A stretch of 64,000 nt of DNA from Chitinophaga sp. 180180018-3. GTDB taxonomy: Bacteria; Bacteroidota; Bacteroidia; Chitinophagales; Chitinophagaceae. The translations under genes were made by a program, and so were the position numbers. This document shows, one piece after another, positions 35,105 to 46,852 of this stretch. The notes below the pieces were generated by a model. The model did not search any database and was not told the origin of the DNA. It saw only the letters and a list, made by a program, of their open reading frames with translations. Location: assembly GCF_037893185.1 (NCBI RefSeq), contig NZ_CP140772.1:4216001-4280000 (forward strand), written 5' to 3'. Numbering within the stretch: the stretch's first letter is position 1; every line of letters begins with the position of its first letter.

Positions 35105-36991
35105 TTAATTATCTGCAGTTGTCAGATCAGATGAGGCCGGGTGTTTTTCTTTTATCAGGTTTTCAGCATATCTCTTTATTTCATTTACGGCTTTAGAGGG
35201 AACTTTCACTTTTTTTATTTTTATACTCCGTGCCATTTTCACCGCCTTTGCAGGCTCACCATTGTCGTTATATAAGGTCATCAACAGATAAAGCGGATAA
35301 AAGCGGTTAGGGATCATGTACATGGCGTGTAAATAGGCACTTTCAGCGTCCTTGTAATTACCCGATTTTCGTTCGCAGTCTCCAATTGCAGTTTCAACAA
35401 CTCCGGAGCTCAGGTATTTCCGCGCTTCTTTTAAAATGCTTAATGCTTTGCTGTAATTTTCCGTCATTGCCAACGACTTCCCATACTGCATCAGGAACTC
35501 TCCGTTTTCATGGAACACCGGATAAACTGACTCAAAGCTGTTATTACTCTCTGTATACAGTTCCCTGACATAATACACTTGTCCATTCCCCCACGCGAGA
35601 AAAGATTTCCTCATGCCTTCGATTGCATTCACACCCCAACAGACAAAAAATAATATACATAGTGTAAATACCGGGGCAAGCACGCGTGTGCGGGCAATAT
35701 GGATGGTCGTCAGTTTACGGCTGTCGACCTGCGACAACACCGCCAATGCAAAAACCAACAAACATTTTATTGCCAGGTTATCGGAAGCATACGTGAACAG
35801 ACTAAAGACAAAACAGGATAATAATATGCCGTATACAATATTTCGCAGGGGCTCCTCTTTTGCCTTTTCCCTAAACCAGCAGCAGAAAAAAACTGCCACC
35901 AGGGCGAGTGCTAATCCTATCAGCCCATTCTCTACGGTAAACTGCAGGGGTTCATTAAAAGCGTAAAAGGTATTATCAGCCAACTGTGCTTCTTCTGCTA
36001 TATCCCCGCTTTTATGCTCAAACCACTTTGCCTGTTCATCCATATAGCTGGCCCTGAATCTGTCGAACCCAACTCCAAAGAAAGGATGTTCCTGTATTAA
36101 TACCAGTGATATCTTGTATATCAGCAACCGGCCATCTGCCGAATGCTTTTTAAACTGATAGATGGAGTAAAATACGCCCAGCAGCAGTATACCGGCCACG
36201 GCTATACGCTTAACAGGCCATTTTGCTTTAATATCCACCTGCTCACTCTTATACAACAGCCAGATTAGTCCCACTCCTGCCACCACACTAACATACGCGG
36301 AACGCGACCGTAAGCCGGGCAGAATGATAATGCTGCCTATAAAGCTCAACATTGGCAGGTAAGTAATCACCCAGGTAACCAGGCTTTTTTTCTTATTCTG
36401 CACATCTTCAGAGACGGCCTCCAACAGCCTGTTTCTGTTGATATATATGCCAAATGAGACCACTGCGGTAAGTGATATATACCCTGCATAACCACCCGGG
36501 TTAAAGAAATTCCCGGTAACCGGGAAATAACTGTTACGGCTATCCTGTAATCCCAACAACTGCATCAGCCCTGTCAACACCTGCAGAAAGCCACCTGCAG
36601 ATATGCTCAATAAAATATAGAGATAGTATTTCCGGGGCAATGCTTTCAGTGTAAGGTAACCTATCACCAACCCGGTCAGCTCCAGAAAGCGCATAGAAAA
36701 ACCAGCAACAGGTTGTATATAATACCGGTTAGTTACTATATATATCAACAGCAACAACAATGAAACATCGACCACTGAAACCTGGAATCCTGACCTGGAT
36801 CCGGCATACAGCCTGTAACATGCAATAAGGGAAAATGCTATCACAACAGTGTAACCGAAAAACAGAAACTTCGTTGTTTGTGTTGGCTCTATGAATAAAC
36901 TGCTGTAAACACACGGTAATAAAAAAAATATGCACCCAAGCACAATAAGGCCGGCATTCTCAGTATATTTTAAGGGTTTAAAGGGCAACAT
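35105..36991 (-). CDS. O-antigen-ligase-like (Wzy_C) membrane protein with C-terminal TPRs
   Basis: This 628-residue protein has about a dozen hydrophobic helices. The Wzy_C/O-antigen-ligase-type loop is IQEHPFFGVGFDRFRASYMDEQA followed by FNEPLQFTVENGLIGLALALVAVFF. The C-terminal ~150 residues form at least two TPRs (YSKALSILKEARKYL; YKDAESAYLHAMYMIP). Such proteins transfer lipid-linked glycans to an acceptor: lipid A, a protein or a peptide. Its position between a signal peptidase gene and a secreted-peptide gene suggests protein or peptide glycosylation, which is inference from context only. Confidence 0.75.
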   Translation of the reverse strand: MLPFKPLKYTENAGLIVLGCIFFLLPCVYSSLFIEPTQTTKFLFFGYTVVIAFSLIACYRLYAGSRSGFQVSVVDVSLLLLLIYIVTNRYYIQPVAGFSMRFLELTGLVIGYLTLKALPRKYYLYILLSISAGGFLQVLTGLMQLLGLQDSRNSYFPVTGNFFNPGGYAGYISLTAVVSFGIYINRNRLLEAVSEDVQNKKKSLVTWVITYLPMLSFIGSIIILPGLRSRSAYVSVVAGVGLIWLLYKSEQVDIKAKWPVKRIAVAGILLLGVFYSIYQFKKHSADGRLLIYKISLVLIQEHPFFGVGFDRFRASYMDEQAKWFEHKSGDIAEEAQLADNTFYAFNEPLQFTVENGLIGLALALVAVFFCCWFREKAKEEPLRNIVYGILLSCFVFSLFTYASDNLAIKCLLVFALAVLSQVDSRKLTTIHIARTRVLAPVFTLCILFFVCWGVNAIEGMRKSFLAWGNGQVYYVRELYTESNNSFESVYPVFHENGEFLMQYGKSLAMTENYSKALSILKEARKYLSSGVVETAIGDCERKSGNYKDAESAYLHAMYMIPNRFYPLYLLMTLYNDNGEPAKAVKMARSIKIKKVKVPSKAVNEIKRYAENLIKEKHPASSDLTTADN

Positions 36992-37163
36992 CGGGTTTCT
37001 TTATTTAGGATTATTTTTTACCGTCGTTGTTCACTCCTCATTTCGTTAGCATAAAACCTAATTTAGTAACTTTTTTCAGACTTTCAAATATTTTGGTTTC
37101 AATATCTGCGTGTTTTATCATTAATTATTTCAAGATAATTTAACGATGTGTTTCATATGCTGA

Positions 37164-38054
37164 TTAAAGCTTCCCGATGTACTTTCCTACCAAATTCTCC
37201 CTGGGTACTACTCCATAATGCCGCGAGTCAATGGCAATATCACGGTTATCTCCCATCATAAATAAGTAGTCCTTTTTAAAAGTATAGGAATCCACCGTTT
37301 TACCTTTTATGAAAACATTTTTCCCAATGTGTTGAATCGACGAATCTTCATAGATCCGGATAGTGCTTTCATACACTGCAGGAAGCTGTTCGCTGAAAAA
37401 AATCTTCATGCCTTTGAAAGGAATTTTGAGTGCATTCATATCAGGGATATCTTCACTCAATTCCGGCACATTTATATTCAAACTATCGGGATCACTGTTC
37501 CCTTTCCATATTGTAAAAGAATCAATTCCGTTTCTCAATTTATTTTTTTGAAAGTTATCAAGCGCCATAAAAATGTACCGGGGAAACCGTTTGAAGCTAT
37601 TTCCGAGTTTATCGATGCCGGCTTGCGCTATATCAGTTTTAAGCTGTTGATAATCATTAAACCAGATCTTGTAGTAATGCCTGACGCTCGGCGGTTCTTT
37701 AACAGTATTGCCGTCAACGCTTAATACGCCGTTCCTTACTTCTACCGTTGATCCCGGCAACCCGATACATCTTTTCACAAAGAAACCTGGTATCTCTTTC
37801 CTGACTGTAAAAACAAAAATATCTCCTGCATGAGGGGTTGCGAGATCCAGTTTATCCGCCAGCACCGAAAAGGCACTGCTGTAAAGCGTTTTATTAATGA
37901 AGATGTAGTCGTTACTACTAAACTTATTTTTCATAGAATCGCTGGGAATCCTGTATACATCAATAAAGAGTAATCTGAGCATAAAGAGCAGGATGATCAG
38001 GGAGATAAAAACGTAGCCTGTTTTCTTTAATAGTTTCTTTGTAGCAGTTTTCAT
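37164..38054 (-). CDS. lepB: Signal peptidase I (S26)
   Basis: From the ATG at 38054 the protein has 296 residues. It has a membrane anchor (TGYVFISLIILLFMLRLLF), the nucleophile Ser40 in YRIPSDSMK, the general base Lys94 in FFVKRCIGLPG and the box E motif GDNRDIAIDSRHYGVVP near the C-terminus. The middle contains a long insert, as in other Bacteroidota signal peptidases. It removes signal peptides from exported proteins at the inner membrane. It heads the peptide locus in the same direction, so it may be a dedicated peptidase rather than the housekeeping one. Confidence 0.9.
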   Translation of the reverse strand: MKTATKKLLKKTGYVFISLIILLFMLRLLFIDVYRIPSDSMKNKFSSNDYIFINKTLYSSAFSVLADKLDLATPHAGDIFVFTVRKEIPGFFVKRCIGLPGSTVEVRNGVLSVDGNTVKEPPSVRHYYKIWFNDYQQLKTDIAQAGIDKLGNSFKRFPRYIFMALDNFQKNKLRNGIDSFTIWKGNSDPDSLNINVPELSEDIPDMNALKIPFKGMKIFFSEQLPAVYESTIRIYEDSSIQHIGKNVFIKGKTVDSYTFKKDYLFMMGDNRDIAIDSRHYGVVPRENLVGKYIGKL

Positions 38055-38108
38055 AGCCGTATATACATTCGGGTTATGGGATCTCAATTCCTAATTCGTA
38101 ATTCTTTC

Positions 38109-38612
38109 TCAACGAGCTCCAACATGCTGAAGAATAGCATCCATAACGGTTTCAGCCGGCATATCAGTATCAATTTCCAGATCCGCCGCCTCCCTCAGCA
38201 ATGGTTCTATCTCACTCTTCAAATAAAGCACACGTGTTCTTTCCTCCGCCTGGTTTCCATAGGTATTATCACTCCTGGTTTGAAGCCTGTTGATCATCAC
38301 CTCATCCGGTGCAGTCAGCAATATAATATGATCAAACTGTGGATAGAATGCAACCATATTACTGGCGCAGCCGCTGACAAACAAAAGCCCTTTATTACCG
38401 GATAAAAGCGATGCTATACGCTCTCCATTCCACACCCAGTCCTTTCCGGGCTGCACTTCATTATCGGGGTACTCAGGGTCAGGATCAGCATCTACCCACA
38501 TGGAATATGGCGCAGCATCCAGATCTGTTGCATTGAATCCATTTGCCAGCAACTGCCGGACAACAGTGCTTTTGCCGGTTCCGGACATACCGGTAATGAG
38601 AATTGTTTTCAT
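38109..38612 (-). CDS. P-loop kinase-like ATPase
   Basis: This 167-residue protein opens with a Walker A loop MKTILITGMSGTGKST (residues 8-15 hold GMSGTGKS). It has a DLDAAPY motif, a lid-like arginine stretch (INRLQTRSDNTYGNQAEERTRV) and the length of small-molecule kinases such as shikimate or adenylate kinases. The phosphate acceptor is unknown. It is followed by the signal peptidase gene 54 bases later on the same strand, but a functional link is not evident. Confidence 0.75.
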   Translation of the reverse strand: MKTILITGMSGTGKSTVVRQLLANGFNATDLDAAPYSMWVDADPDPEYPDNEVQPGKDWVWNGERIASLLSGNKGLLFVSGCASNMVAFYPQFDHIILLTAPDEVMINRLQTRSDNTYGNQAEERTRVLYLKSEIEPLLREAADLEIDTDMPAETVMDAILQHVGAR

Positions 38613-41242
<2,630 letters not shown>

Positions 41243-41266
41243 AACAGCATGAATAATCATTAGCAG

Positions 41267-41294
41267 ACAGCCTCCGGTGACGGAGGCTGTTTTG
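41267..41294 (+). terminator. Rho-independent terminator of katG
   Basis: Ten perfect base pairs (ACAGCCTCCG with CGGAGGCTGT) close on a GTGA tetraloop and are followed by TTTTG. Confidence 0.85.
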
Positions 41295-41407
41295 TATTAC
41301 ATATATAATACTGGCCCGGATTGCTGAATCAGCGAATTTTACTCACAGAATTTCTCTTGCTTTATTTGACAGGTACAACTCTGGCCATCGAAATATGCGG
41401 AAGGCAA

Positions 41408-44400
41408 TTATTGCGTGATCGGTTGTTGATAGTCGTAATTATATTGTTTCAATATTTTACTATTCTGATCTTTGATTAATTTCAGCCTGCCGAAGCCGTC
41501 ATATTCATAATTGAGGATATTTCCCTTTGGATCGGTTTCCGATGTCATACCTATGATTGGTTTATAAGTATAGGTAAATACCTGAACCGTAGGAATTGAA
41601 CTAAAAGCATTTCTCAGATTAGTCAATTGCTCGCTTATTTGTGCATCTGTACCGCTGTTCAGAATTGCCGTATCCAATTTTGTTTTTACGGTATTAAAAT
41701 CGCTGCCGACTATTCTTGCCACCGGATATTGCCCATTATACCCCCAGAGATAAACTGTAGTCATCCCAGCTTGATCTTTAACCTCCAGTGGATTTCCTTT
41801 TCCATCATATGCACCTGCTTCTAAATTTGGACTGATATAATGCAGGTCTTTGGTTGTGCCATCAAACAAGGTGAAAGCACTTAACGAAGAATTTGTTTCC
41901 AGTTTATATGACTTGTCCGGTAAAAACATGGTATCTAAATTACCCACTACCGGCTTATACAGGTTAAGGGTACTTCCTATAACCTCAGACTCCAGGTAGG
42001 AGATAGACTCGATCGGGTAGTTAAGCATATTTCGCCGTGTCATTGCACTGTATACCGGTGATGTCACATCAAAAGGATAACGGTAGTTAGTTTTTTTGAA
42101 TTTCCCTGTGCTGGTACGAAGTTCTTTAGAGGAAGGTAATTTATACTGGTTATAGAAATATGTGGAGTATGTCTCGACCCCATTAGATCCTGCTGTATCA
42201 AAAGCGATTTCTGTGGAACTGGAAATTTTGCATGTATTAAAATAGTATCTGGTCACCATATAGATAGGGTTAATGGATTGATTGGGATCTTCGCCGTAAT
42301 TTGGGCGGATCAACACTCCATTGCCAACAGATGAAGGAGGCGAATAAAAGTCATATATGTTTGTCAGCTTTTTCACCATTTTCCCTTTATAGTCGTAGGT
42401 AACTGACTCAATCAATTTCCCCCGTTGATAACCTTTATTTCCTCTTTTACCAACTGCAATATAGTTGGTACCTCCGCCGGGCGCCACGTCATCGGGATAA
42501 GCGTCAAAATTGGAATACCTGGTAGTTACAAAACCAAGAACACTATCATTTTTATCTTTTGTTATTTCGGTTACCTCAGAATATCCTAAGGGGCTACCCT
42601 CCGTTAACGCCGCAGGCCCCTGGGGAGTAGCAAACGACTGTCCGCTTCCATTAGCACCTGGTGACGGCCTAAGCACGAAATTGGGTCTGTTGCCCAATAT
42701 TCCACTGGACAATTGAGGATTATAAGATTGTTTAGAGTAATCCTTGCTATAGATATATTCTTTAACCAGATCAATACTTGATTCACTGCTTTTATGATAT
42801 ATTTTTTTTACTCTTAGACCTGGGCCGACTTTTTTAGTAATTGCGACTGGTATTATTTTTTTGTAGCTGACAGCATACTGCACATTATCTGCTGTATTTA
42901 CGGGAATGCCAAGAAATCGTTGTAAGGCTGCAATATCATAATGCCCTACAGGCAAAGTTACATTTCTGGGGTTTGTAAGACCCGGACCTGTGATGGTTGC
43001 ATAAATTGGCGTTGTTATTTCAAAAAACTGTACAACAATACCTTGGCCATTCGCATTTCCGAACTTATATAATATCCACCGCGATATAGATTCATCCCAC
43101 CTCCATTTCACCTGGAAATAATGTTGTCCTGTATCAAGTGTATAATCATAGAAATAAGAATAGTCGTTGGGCTCATATTCAAGTAAAACGCTGCCACCTG
43201 TAGGGTATTTGATTTGTTTCAGAATATCAGCCTGGACAAACGTCGGATTGGGTTCCCGGTTTAGGGAAAAATAGAATGGCATATTAACACCATCGGGCCA
43301 AACCGTTGTGGCGAGAGTTGTTATTTCCGGATTACTATTATAGTATCCATAGAAGTCTGTTTGGCCCGACTGATATGGCGGCAACTTGACAGCATTATTA
43401 TATACAAACTGATGTGGTGGAAGGCTTCCATTGATGCCTTTTTCCATCACTGAAAGCAATGTTAGCCGCTTGTTGGCTGCAGAGTCATAAGTGAATTCAA
43501 AACTTTTTTCTCGAGCTGCTTTGAACTTATTGTACACCACAATAGAGTCTAACCTTTTCCAATTCTGCAGATCCGTTAACCCGTTTTTTAACTCATTTGT
43601 GGTTGATGTAAAGAAATCTAACCGGGTCGATGTGCTTTCAATACTTTTTAGGTAAGCATGGAAAGTAGCGGTTCTATAAATATAACCCCTACCGTCCCAC
43701 GCCGGATAGTCACCGTTGGGAAGCGGGGATAACTGGGAAGTATAATTGACTGTATTACCCGAAGGAGTTCTATTTTGTACTTTGGGGGTATATGTATAAT
43801 TAACGACTTCTCCATTGGGATAGATGATTTGTTGCAGATACCAGGCAGTGGCATATCCGCTCCCGGAAGGGGCATTATTTACTATGTTACAGGAAGTTTC
43901 GATCAACTCTCTCAAATACCCGAATCTATACTTTGTACCATCGTTTTTCGTAATTGTAAACCCTCTAAATGGATGAGTTGTACCACCCTCTAATACATCG
44001 TATAACCTTGGGTAATCGGGGGTTCCTGTTCCTTCTATCTCAACTTTAACACTGGGATCTTCTATCATTTGGAACTTACCGTAACTATTTATCATAAATT
44101 GGCCACTTAGCCCGTCTGCATTTACATAAAATTCATCCGGACATCCGTCAGCGGTTGTACAAAGATCATTCCAGCACGTTGAACCTCCATCACCTGGGCT
44201 CGTAAAACTTATAGGTAATGTGATGGTACCTGTATAAGCGTATTTATAATAATATCCAATTTGCTCGGTTTCATCAGGTATAAAATCCATGATTCTTGTG
44301 ACGACTCCCCCTGCATTTAATGTCCAGTTATTTCCCACCCATCCGGGATGAACATCAGGTTGTACCCCGCTTGTATTGTAGCTTAGCGAGATAGGCGGTA

Positions 44401-44611
44401 ACATTTTGTCTTTGCCGACATTGATAGGGATATTTGTCGATGCCTTTCCAGTATGCAGACTAACTGGCAAATTACCTACTAAGCCCAAATTGGTAGCTTC
44501 CGGGCTGGGGAATTGTACCATTAGCGCATTTTGAGCACTCATATTAGTTGACACGATACAAGCATACAAAACCAAAAGTATCCTGGATAGGGGTTTGAAT
44601 ATTAATGCCAT
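41408..44611 (-). CDS. RHS/YD-repeat-like large secreted protein
   Basis: This 1067-residue protein has a signal peptide ending in NMSAQ. The N-terminal region is of the type found in Bacteroidota RHS partners (LVGNLPVSLHTGKASTNIPINVG; SLSYNTSGVQPDVHPGWVGNNWTLNAGGVVTRIMDF). The long beta-rich body finishes in YD-like repeats (NILNYEYDGFGRLKLIKDQNSKILKQYNYDY). It lacks an RHS core-plus-toxin end. Such proteins usually precede a DUF6443/RHS toxin gene; here it lies after the immunity array in the same direction. It may help assemble or export the RHS shell. Confidence 0.8.
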   Translation of the reverse strand: MALIFKPLSRILLVLYACIVSTNMSAQNALMVQFPSPEATNLGLVGNLPVSLHTGKASTNIPINVGKDKMLPPISLSYNTSGVQPDVHPGWVGNNWTLNAGGVVTRIMDFIPDETEQIGYYYKYAYTGTITLPISFTSPGDGGSTCWNDLCTTADGCPDEFYVNADGLSGQFMINSYGKFQMIEDPSVKVEIEGTGTPDYPRLYDVLEGGTTHPFRGFTITKNDGTKYRFGYLRELIETSCNIVNNAPSGSGYATAWYLQQIIYPNGEVVNYTYTPKVQNRTPSGNTVNYTSQLSPLPNGDYPAWDGRGYIYRTATFHAYLKSIESTSTRLDFFTSTTNELKNGLTDLQNWKRLDSIVVYNKFKAAREKSFEFTYDSAANKRLTLLSVMEKGINGSLPPHQFVYNNAVKLPPYQSGQTDFYGYYNSNPEITTLATTVWPDGVNMPFYFSLNREPNPTFVQADILKQIKYPTGGSVLLEYEPNDYSYFYDYTLDTGQHYFQVKWRWDESISRWILYKFGNANGQGIVVQFFEITTPIYATITGPGLTNPRNVTLPVGHYDIAALQRFLGIPVNTADNVQYAVSYKKIIPVAITKKVGPGLRVKKIYHKSSESSIDLVKEYIYSKDYSKQSYNPQLSSGILGNRPNFVLRPSPGANGSGQSFATPQGPAALTEGSPLGYSEVTEITKDKNDSVLGFVTTRYSNFDAYPDDVAPGGGTNYIAVGKRGNKGYQRGKLIESVTYDYKGKMVKKLTNIYDFYSPPSSVGNGVLIRPNYGEDPNQSINPIYMVTRYYFNTCKISSSTEIAFDTAGSNGVETYSTYFYNQYKLPSSKELRTSTGKFKKTNYRYPFDVTSPVYSAMTRRNMLNYPIESISYLESEVIGSTLNLYKPVVGNLDTMFLPDKSYKLETNSSLSAFTLFDGTTKDLHYISPNLEAGAYDGKGNPLEVKDQAGMTTVYLWGYNGQYPVARIVGSDFNTVKTKLDTAILNSGTDAQISEQLTNLRNAFSSIPTVQVFTYTYKPIIGMTSETDPKGNILNYEYDGFGRLKLIKDQNSKILKQYNYDYQQPITQ

Positions 44612-44658
44612 AAAAAGAGGGTTATGATAATTTTAAAATCGTAATAGCTAGTAGTACA

Positions 44659-44688
44659 AATATTCTGAAGGATGTTTTGCTTTGTTAT
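44659..44688 (-). pseudogene. N-terminal scrap of an immunity gene
   Basis: The minus strand here reads as ten codons equivalent to the start of the gene at 46148, TKQNILQNI, with the initiating ATG changed to ATA. It is followed upstream by the same gene-to-gene spacer as that gene. The rest of the copy is gone. Confidence 0.6.
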
Positions 44689-44781
44689 AGTTTAATTCAT
44701 TAGATTACTCACCAATAATTTTTATTTTAGACAACTTTATTCATCTAATTAATCTTTGTGTTAATTATAGGTAATACAGCC
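44659..44781. repeat. Array junction repeat, copy A
   Basis: About 123 bases matching 46119-46240 with roughly 11 differences. The unit spans the start of one immunity gene, the spacer and the end of the next, so it is a fossil of the tandem-array junction and not a mobile element. Confidence 0.75.
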
Positions 44782-45440
44782 TTTAAACGCTCCATTTCCT
44801 CTTTACAATTGTCTGGCATATCCCGTTCAATAATTAAATTACTATAAGTAGTTACAAGCTGATTTAAAGCAGGATTGCCTGCTAATTTAGCTGCTATAAC
44901 TCCTTTAATAAACCGAAACAGGTCATTATACATATGTACTGAGTACTCTTTAGGATGCGAATTTAAGAGCTCATCTATCTTCTTTACAGTATTATTAGTA
45001 AGAAAATAGGGGAAAGCTACTTCCTTGAAGTATTTCAAGAGCTCCCATGAGACATATGGGATGTTCTTCTTTTCAAAAATGAATAAATCCAAACTCTGAT
45101 TTCTATTTCTATTAATGCCATCCGGATTGGCCATTAAATCTGCTACGCTATTGCCAATTGTCACAAAATTCCAATCTGTTTTTAAATAGGAGTTTATAGT
45201 AATTTCCTTATAATATTTCTCTATTGATGATATGTTGATATAGATTTGTGGTTCAATTTGAAATCCTTTTTCCCCGGATTTGATATTTGTTGTATTATAA
45301 ATAAGATAGAAATAAAAATAAATAGCATTTTCATCTTTGCGGAAAAATCCTTGTTCTTTGAAATTAGGCTTAAAGTTGTATAACCTCACTCCCTTTTCCA
45401 TAAATTCCAGGATGCCGTTTAGAATTTCTTTCTTTGTCAT
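44745..45440 (-). CDS. Immunity-family protein, copy 1
   Basis: This 231-residue cytoplasmic protein has no signal peptide. It shares its whole length with the proteins at 47271 and 45462: MTKKE start, YNFKPNFKEQGF, GEKGFQIEPQIYIN, NFVTIGNSV, NPDGINRNRNQSLDLFIFE, NIPYVSWELLKYF and IERDMPDNCKEEMERLKAVLP. It is closer to copy 3 (47271) than to copy 2 (45462). I do not recognise the family. The position behind an RHS nuclease toxin, and the multiplication, mark it as an immunity protein. The array is visibly more AT-rich than the rest of the window. Confidence 0.75.
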   Translation of the reverse strand: MTKKEILNGILEFMEKGVRLYNFKPNFKEQGFFRKDENAIYFYFYLIYNTTNIKSGEKGFQIEPQIYINISSIEKYYKEITINSYLKTDWNFVTIGNSVADLMANPDGINRNRNQSLDLFIFEKKNIPYVSWELLKYFKEVAFPYFLTNNTVKKIDELLNSHPKEYSVHMYNDLFRFIKGVIAAKLAGNPALNQLVTTYSNLIIERDMPDNCKEEMERLKAVLPIINTKIN

Positions 45441-45461
45441 AGTTCTTAGTTAACCTACATA

Positions 45462-46148
45462 TTAGACTCCAATCATTGGCCAAATTTCTTTAAGCCGTTG
45501 CATTTCGTCTTTGCAATTGTCCGGCATGTCGCGTTCGATAATTAAGTCACTATATATAGAAAACAATTTATCAGCTTTAGGACTTTTGCTTAGTTTAGCT
45601 GCAATTAAACCCTTGATAAACCGGTATATATCGTTACTCATATGAACACAGTATTCATAAGGATCCTTATTCAATATTTCGTCTACTCTCGCAATTGTAT
45701 TATTTGAAAGCATATAAGGGAATGCAGTTTCCTTAAAATGCTTCATGAGTTCCCATGATACATATGGAATGTTTTTTTCTTCAAAAATGAATAAATCGAG
45801 GCTTTGATTTCTTTTCCTATTAATTCCGTCAGGATTCGCATTTAAATTTGCAATACTATTCCCTAGTGTCACGAAGTCTGTCTCTTTTTTAAGCTCAGTG
45901 TTCTGCGTAATTTCCCTATAAGAATTTTCAATGTCTTTTACATTTATCCAAACATAGGGTTCAATTTGAAACCCCTTTTCTCCTGTTTTTATAATTGTTC
46001 GATCATATATCAATAGCTGATATAAGTATATTAGCTGCTCCTCTTGTCTTATGAAATATTGCTCTTTAACGTTAGGTTTAAATTCATACAGTTTCATTTC
46101 ATTCTTGAGTGTTTCAAAAATACTCTGAAGAACGTTTTTCTTTGTCAT
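45462..46148 (-). CDS. Immunity-family protein, copy 2 (divergent)
   Basis: This 228-residue member of the same family keeps the landmarks GEKGFQIEP, NPDGINRKRNQSLDLFIFEEKNIPYVSWEL and LIIERDMPDNCK. It differs much more in the N-terminal third (MTKKNVLQSIFETLKNEMKLYEFKPNVKEQYF) and near the C-terminus (IWPMIGV). The divergence suggests specificity for a different toxin variant. The gene ends 21 bases before copy 1 on the same strand. Its upstream spacer is duplicated at 44689-44744. Confidence 0.75.
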   Translation of the reverse strand: MTKKNVLQSIFETLKNEMKLYEFKPNVKEQYFIRQEEQLIYLYQLLIYDRTIIKTGEKGFQIEPYVWINVKDIENSYREITQNTELKKETDFVTLGNSIANLNANPDGINRKRNQSLDLFIFEEKNIPYVSWELMKHFKETAFPYMLSNNTIARVDEILNKDPYEYCVHMSNDIYRFIKGLIAAKLSKSPKADKLFSIYSDLIIERDMPDNCKDEMQRLKEIWPMIGV

Positions 46149-46240
46149 AGTTTAATTCATTGGATTACTCACCAATAATTTTATTTTAGACAACATTATT
46201 AATCTAATTAATCTTTGTATTAATCATAGGTAATACAGCC
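46119..46240. repeat. Array junction repeat, copy B
   Basis: This partner of 44659-44781 covers the first codons of copy 2, the spacer and the last codons of a lost neighbour. Confidence 0.75.
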
Positions 46241-46251
46241 TCCATCTCTGG
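46204..46251 (-). pseudogene. C-terminal scrap of an immunity gene
   Basis: The minus strand encodes PEMEAVLPMINTKIN and a TAG stop, matching the end of copy 1 (AVLPIINTKIN). Everything before it has been replaced by the end of the unrelated 162-residue gene. Confidence 0.65.
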
Positions 46252-46285
46252 TATAGCATGGATCCCAACTTGCAAATTGATAATA

Positions 46286-46774
46286 TCAATTCTTAAATAA
46301 ATTCCACCATGATTTTCCATGTTCCATTTTCTTCGGGAAAAAGCCTTCTGGAATATCTCCCTCAAAGCGCATATCTATAACAGTCGTATAGATGTAAGCA
46401 TATAATTCATCCTCTCCCCCATTCTGTATTCGTTTAATTACCCTTTGAACGGGCCAAATAACTATATTATTAGCTGATATGATTGAAATATTTATTTCTC
46501 CATCTTTGTCTTTGTCATCAACTTGCCATTTCGCTGCCTTAGAATTTCTAATTACAACTTCGCCAATATAGGCTCCAATTGCAAAACATTTGTATCCGAA
46601 TTGGTTTGTAAATAGCCCACCAGGAATAGGTTGACCATGTTTGATTTCATGGTCAAGAAAATCATCTATTAACTTCACGCTTTCTACAGAGTAATCAAGT
46701 TCTTTCTGTAATTCTTTAAATTCTTTTATTAACCAAATTGATGCTTTACTAATATCATTAATTAATGTACCCAT
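46286..46774 (-). CDS. Second-family immunity candidate inside the array
   Basis: This 162-residue cytoplasmic protein has helical N-terminal segments (ISKASIWLIKEFKELQKELDYS). A central motif FGYKCFAIGAYIGEVVIRN recalls proteins such as DUF3806, and a tail GFFPKKMEHGKSWWNLFKN follows. It is unrelated to its neighbours and wedged between a C-terminal scrap and a pseudogene of the main family. Array position and size make it an orphan immunity gene probably acquired with another toxin tip. The family assignment is weak. Confidence 0.6.
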   Translation of the reverse strand: MGTLINDISKASIWLIKEFKELQKELDYSVESVKLIDDFLDHEIKHGQPIPGGLFTNQFGYKCFAIGAYIGEVVIRNSKAAKWQVDDKDKDGEINISIISANNIVIWPVQRVIKRIQNGGEDELYAYIYTTVIDMRFEGDIPEGFFPKKMEHGKSWWNLFKN

Positions 46775-46852
46775 ATTGAAATTTTGTTTACGACCAAAAG
46801 AAATTTAGCAACCGCCACATTGGAATGTAATGGTTAGACTATTTGTTTCTGG

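Noticed and set aside
35008..35196. 62-codon plus-strand frame in the intergenic region
   Set aside because: It overlaps the end of the ligase-like gene on the other strand and has no signal or domain.
44659..46240. 123-bp repeats as a possible insertion element or CRISPR unit
   Set aside because: The repeats are coding ends plus spacer of paralogous genes, without terminal inverted repeats, transposase or regular spacers.
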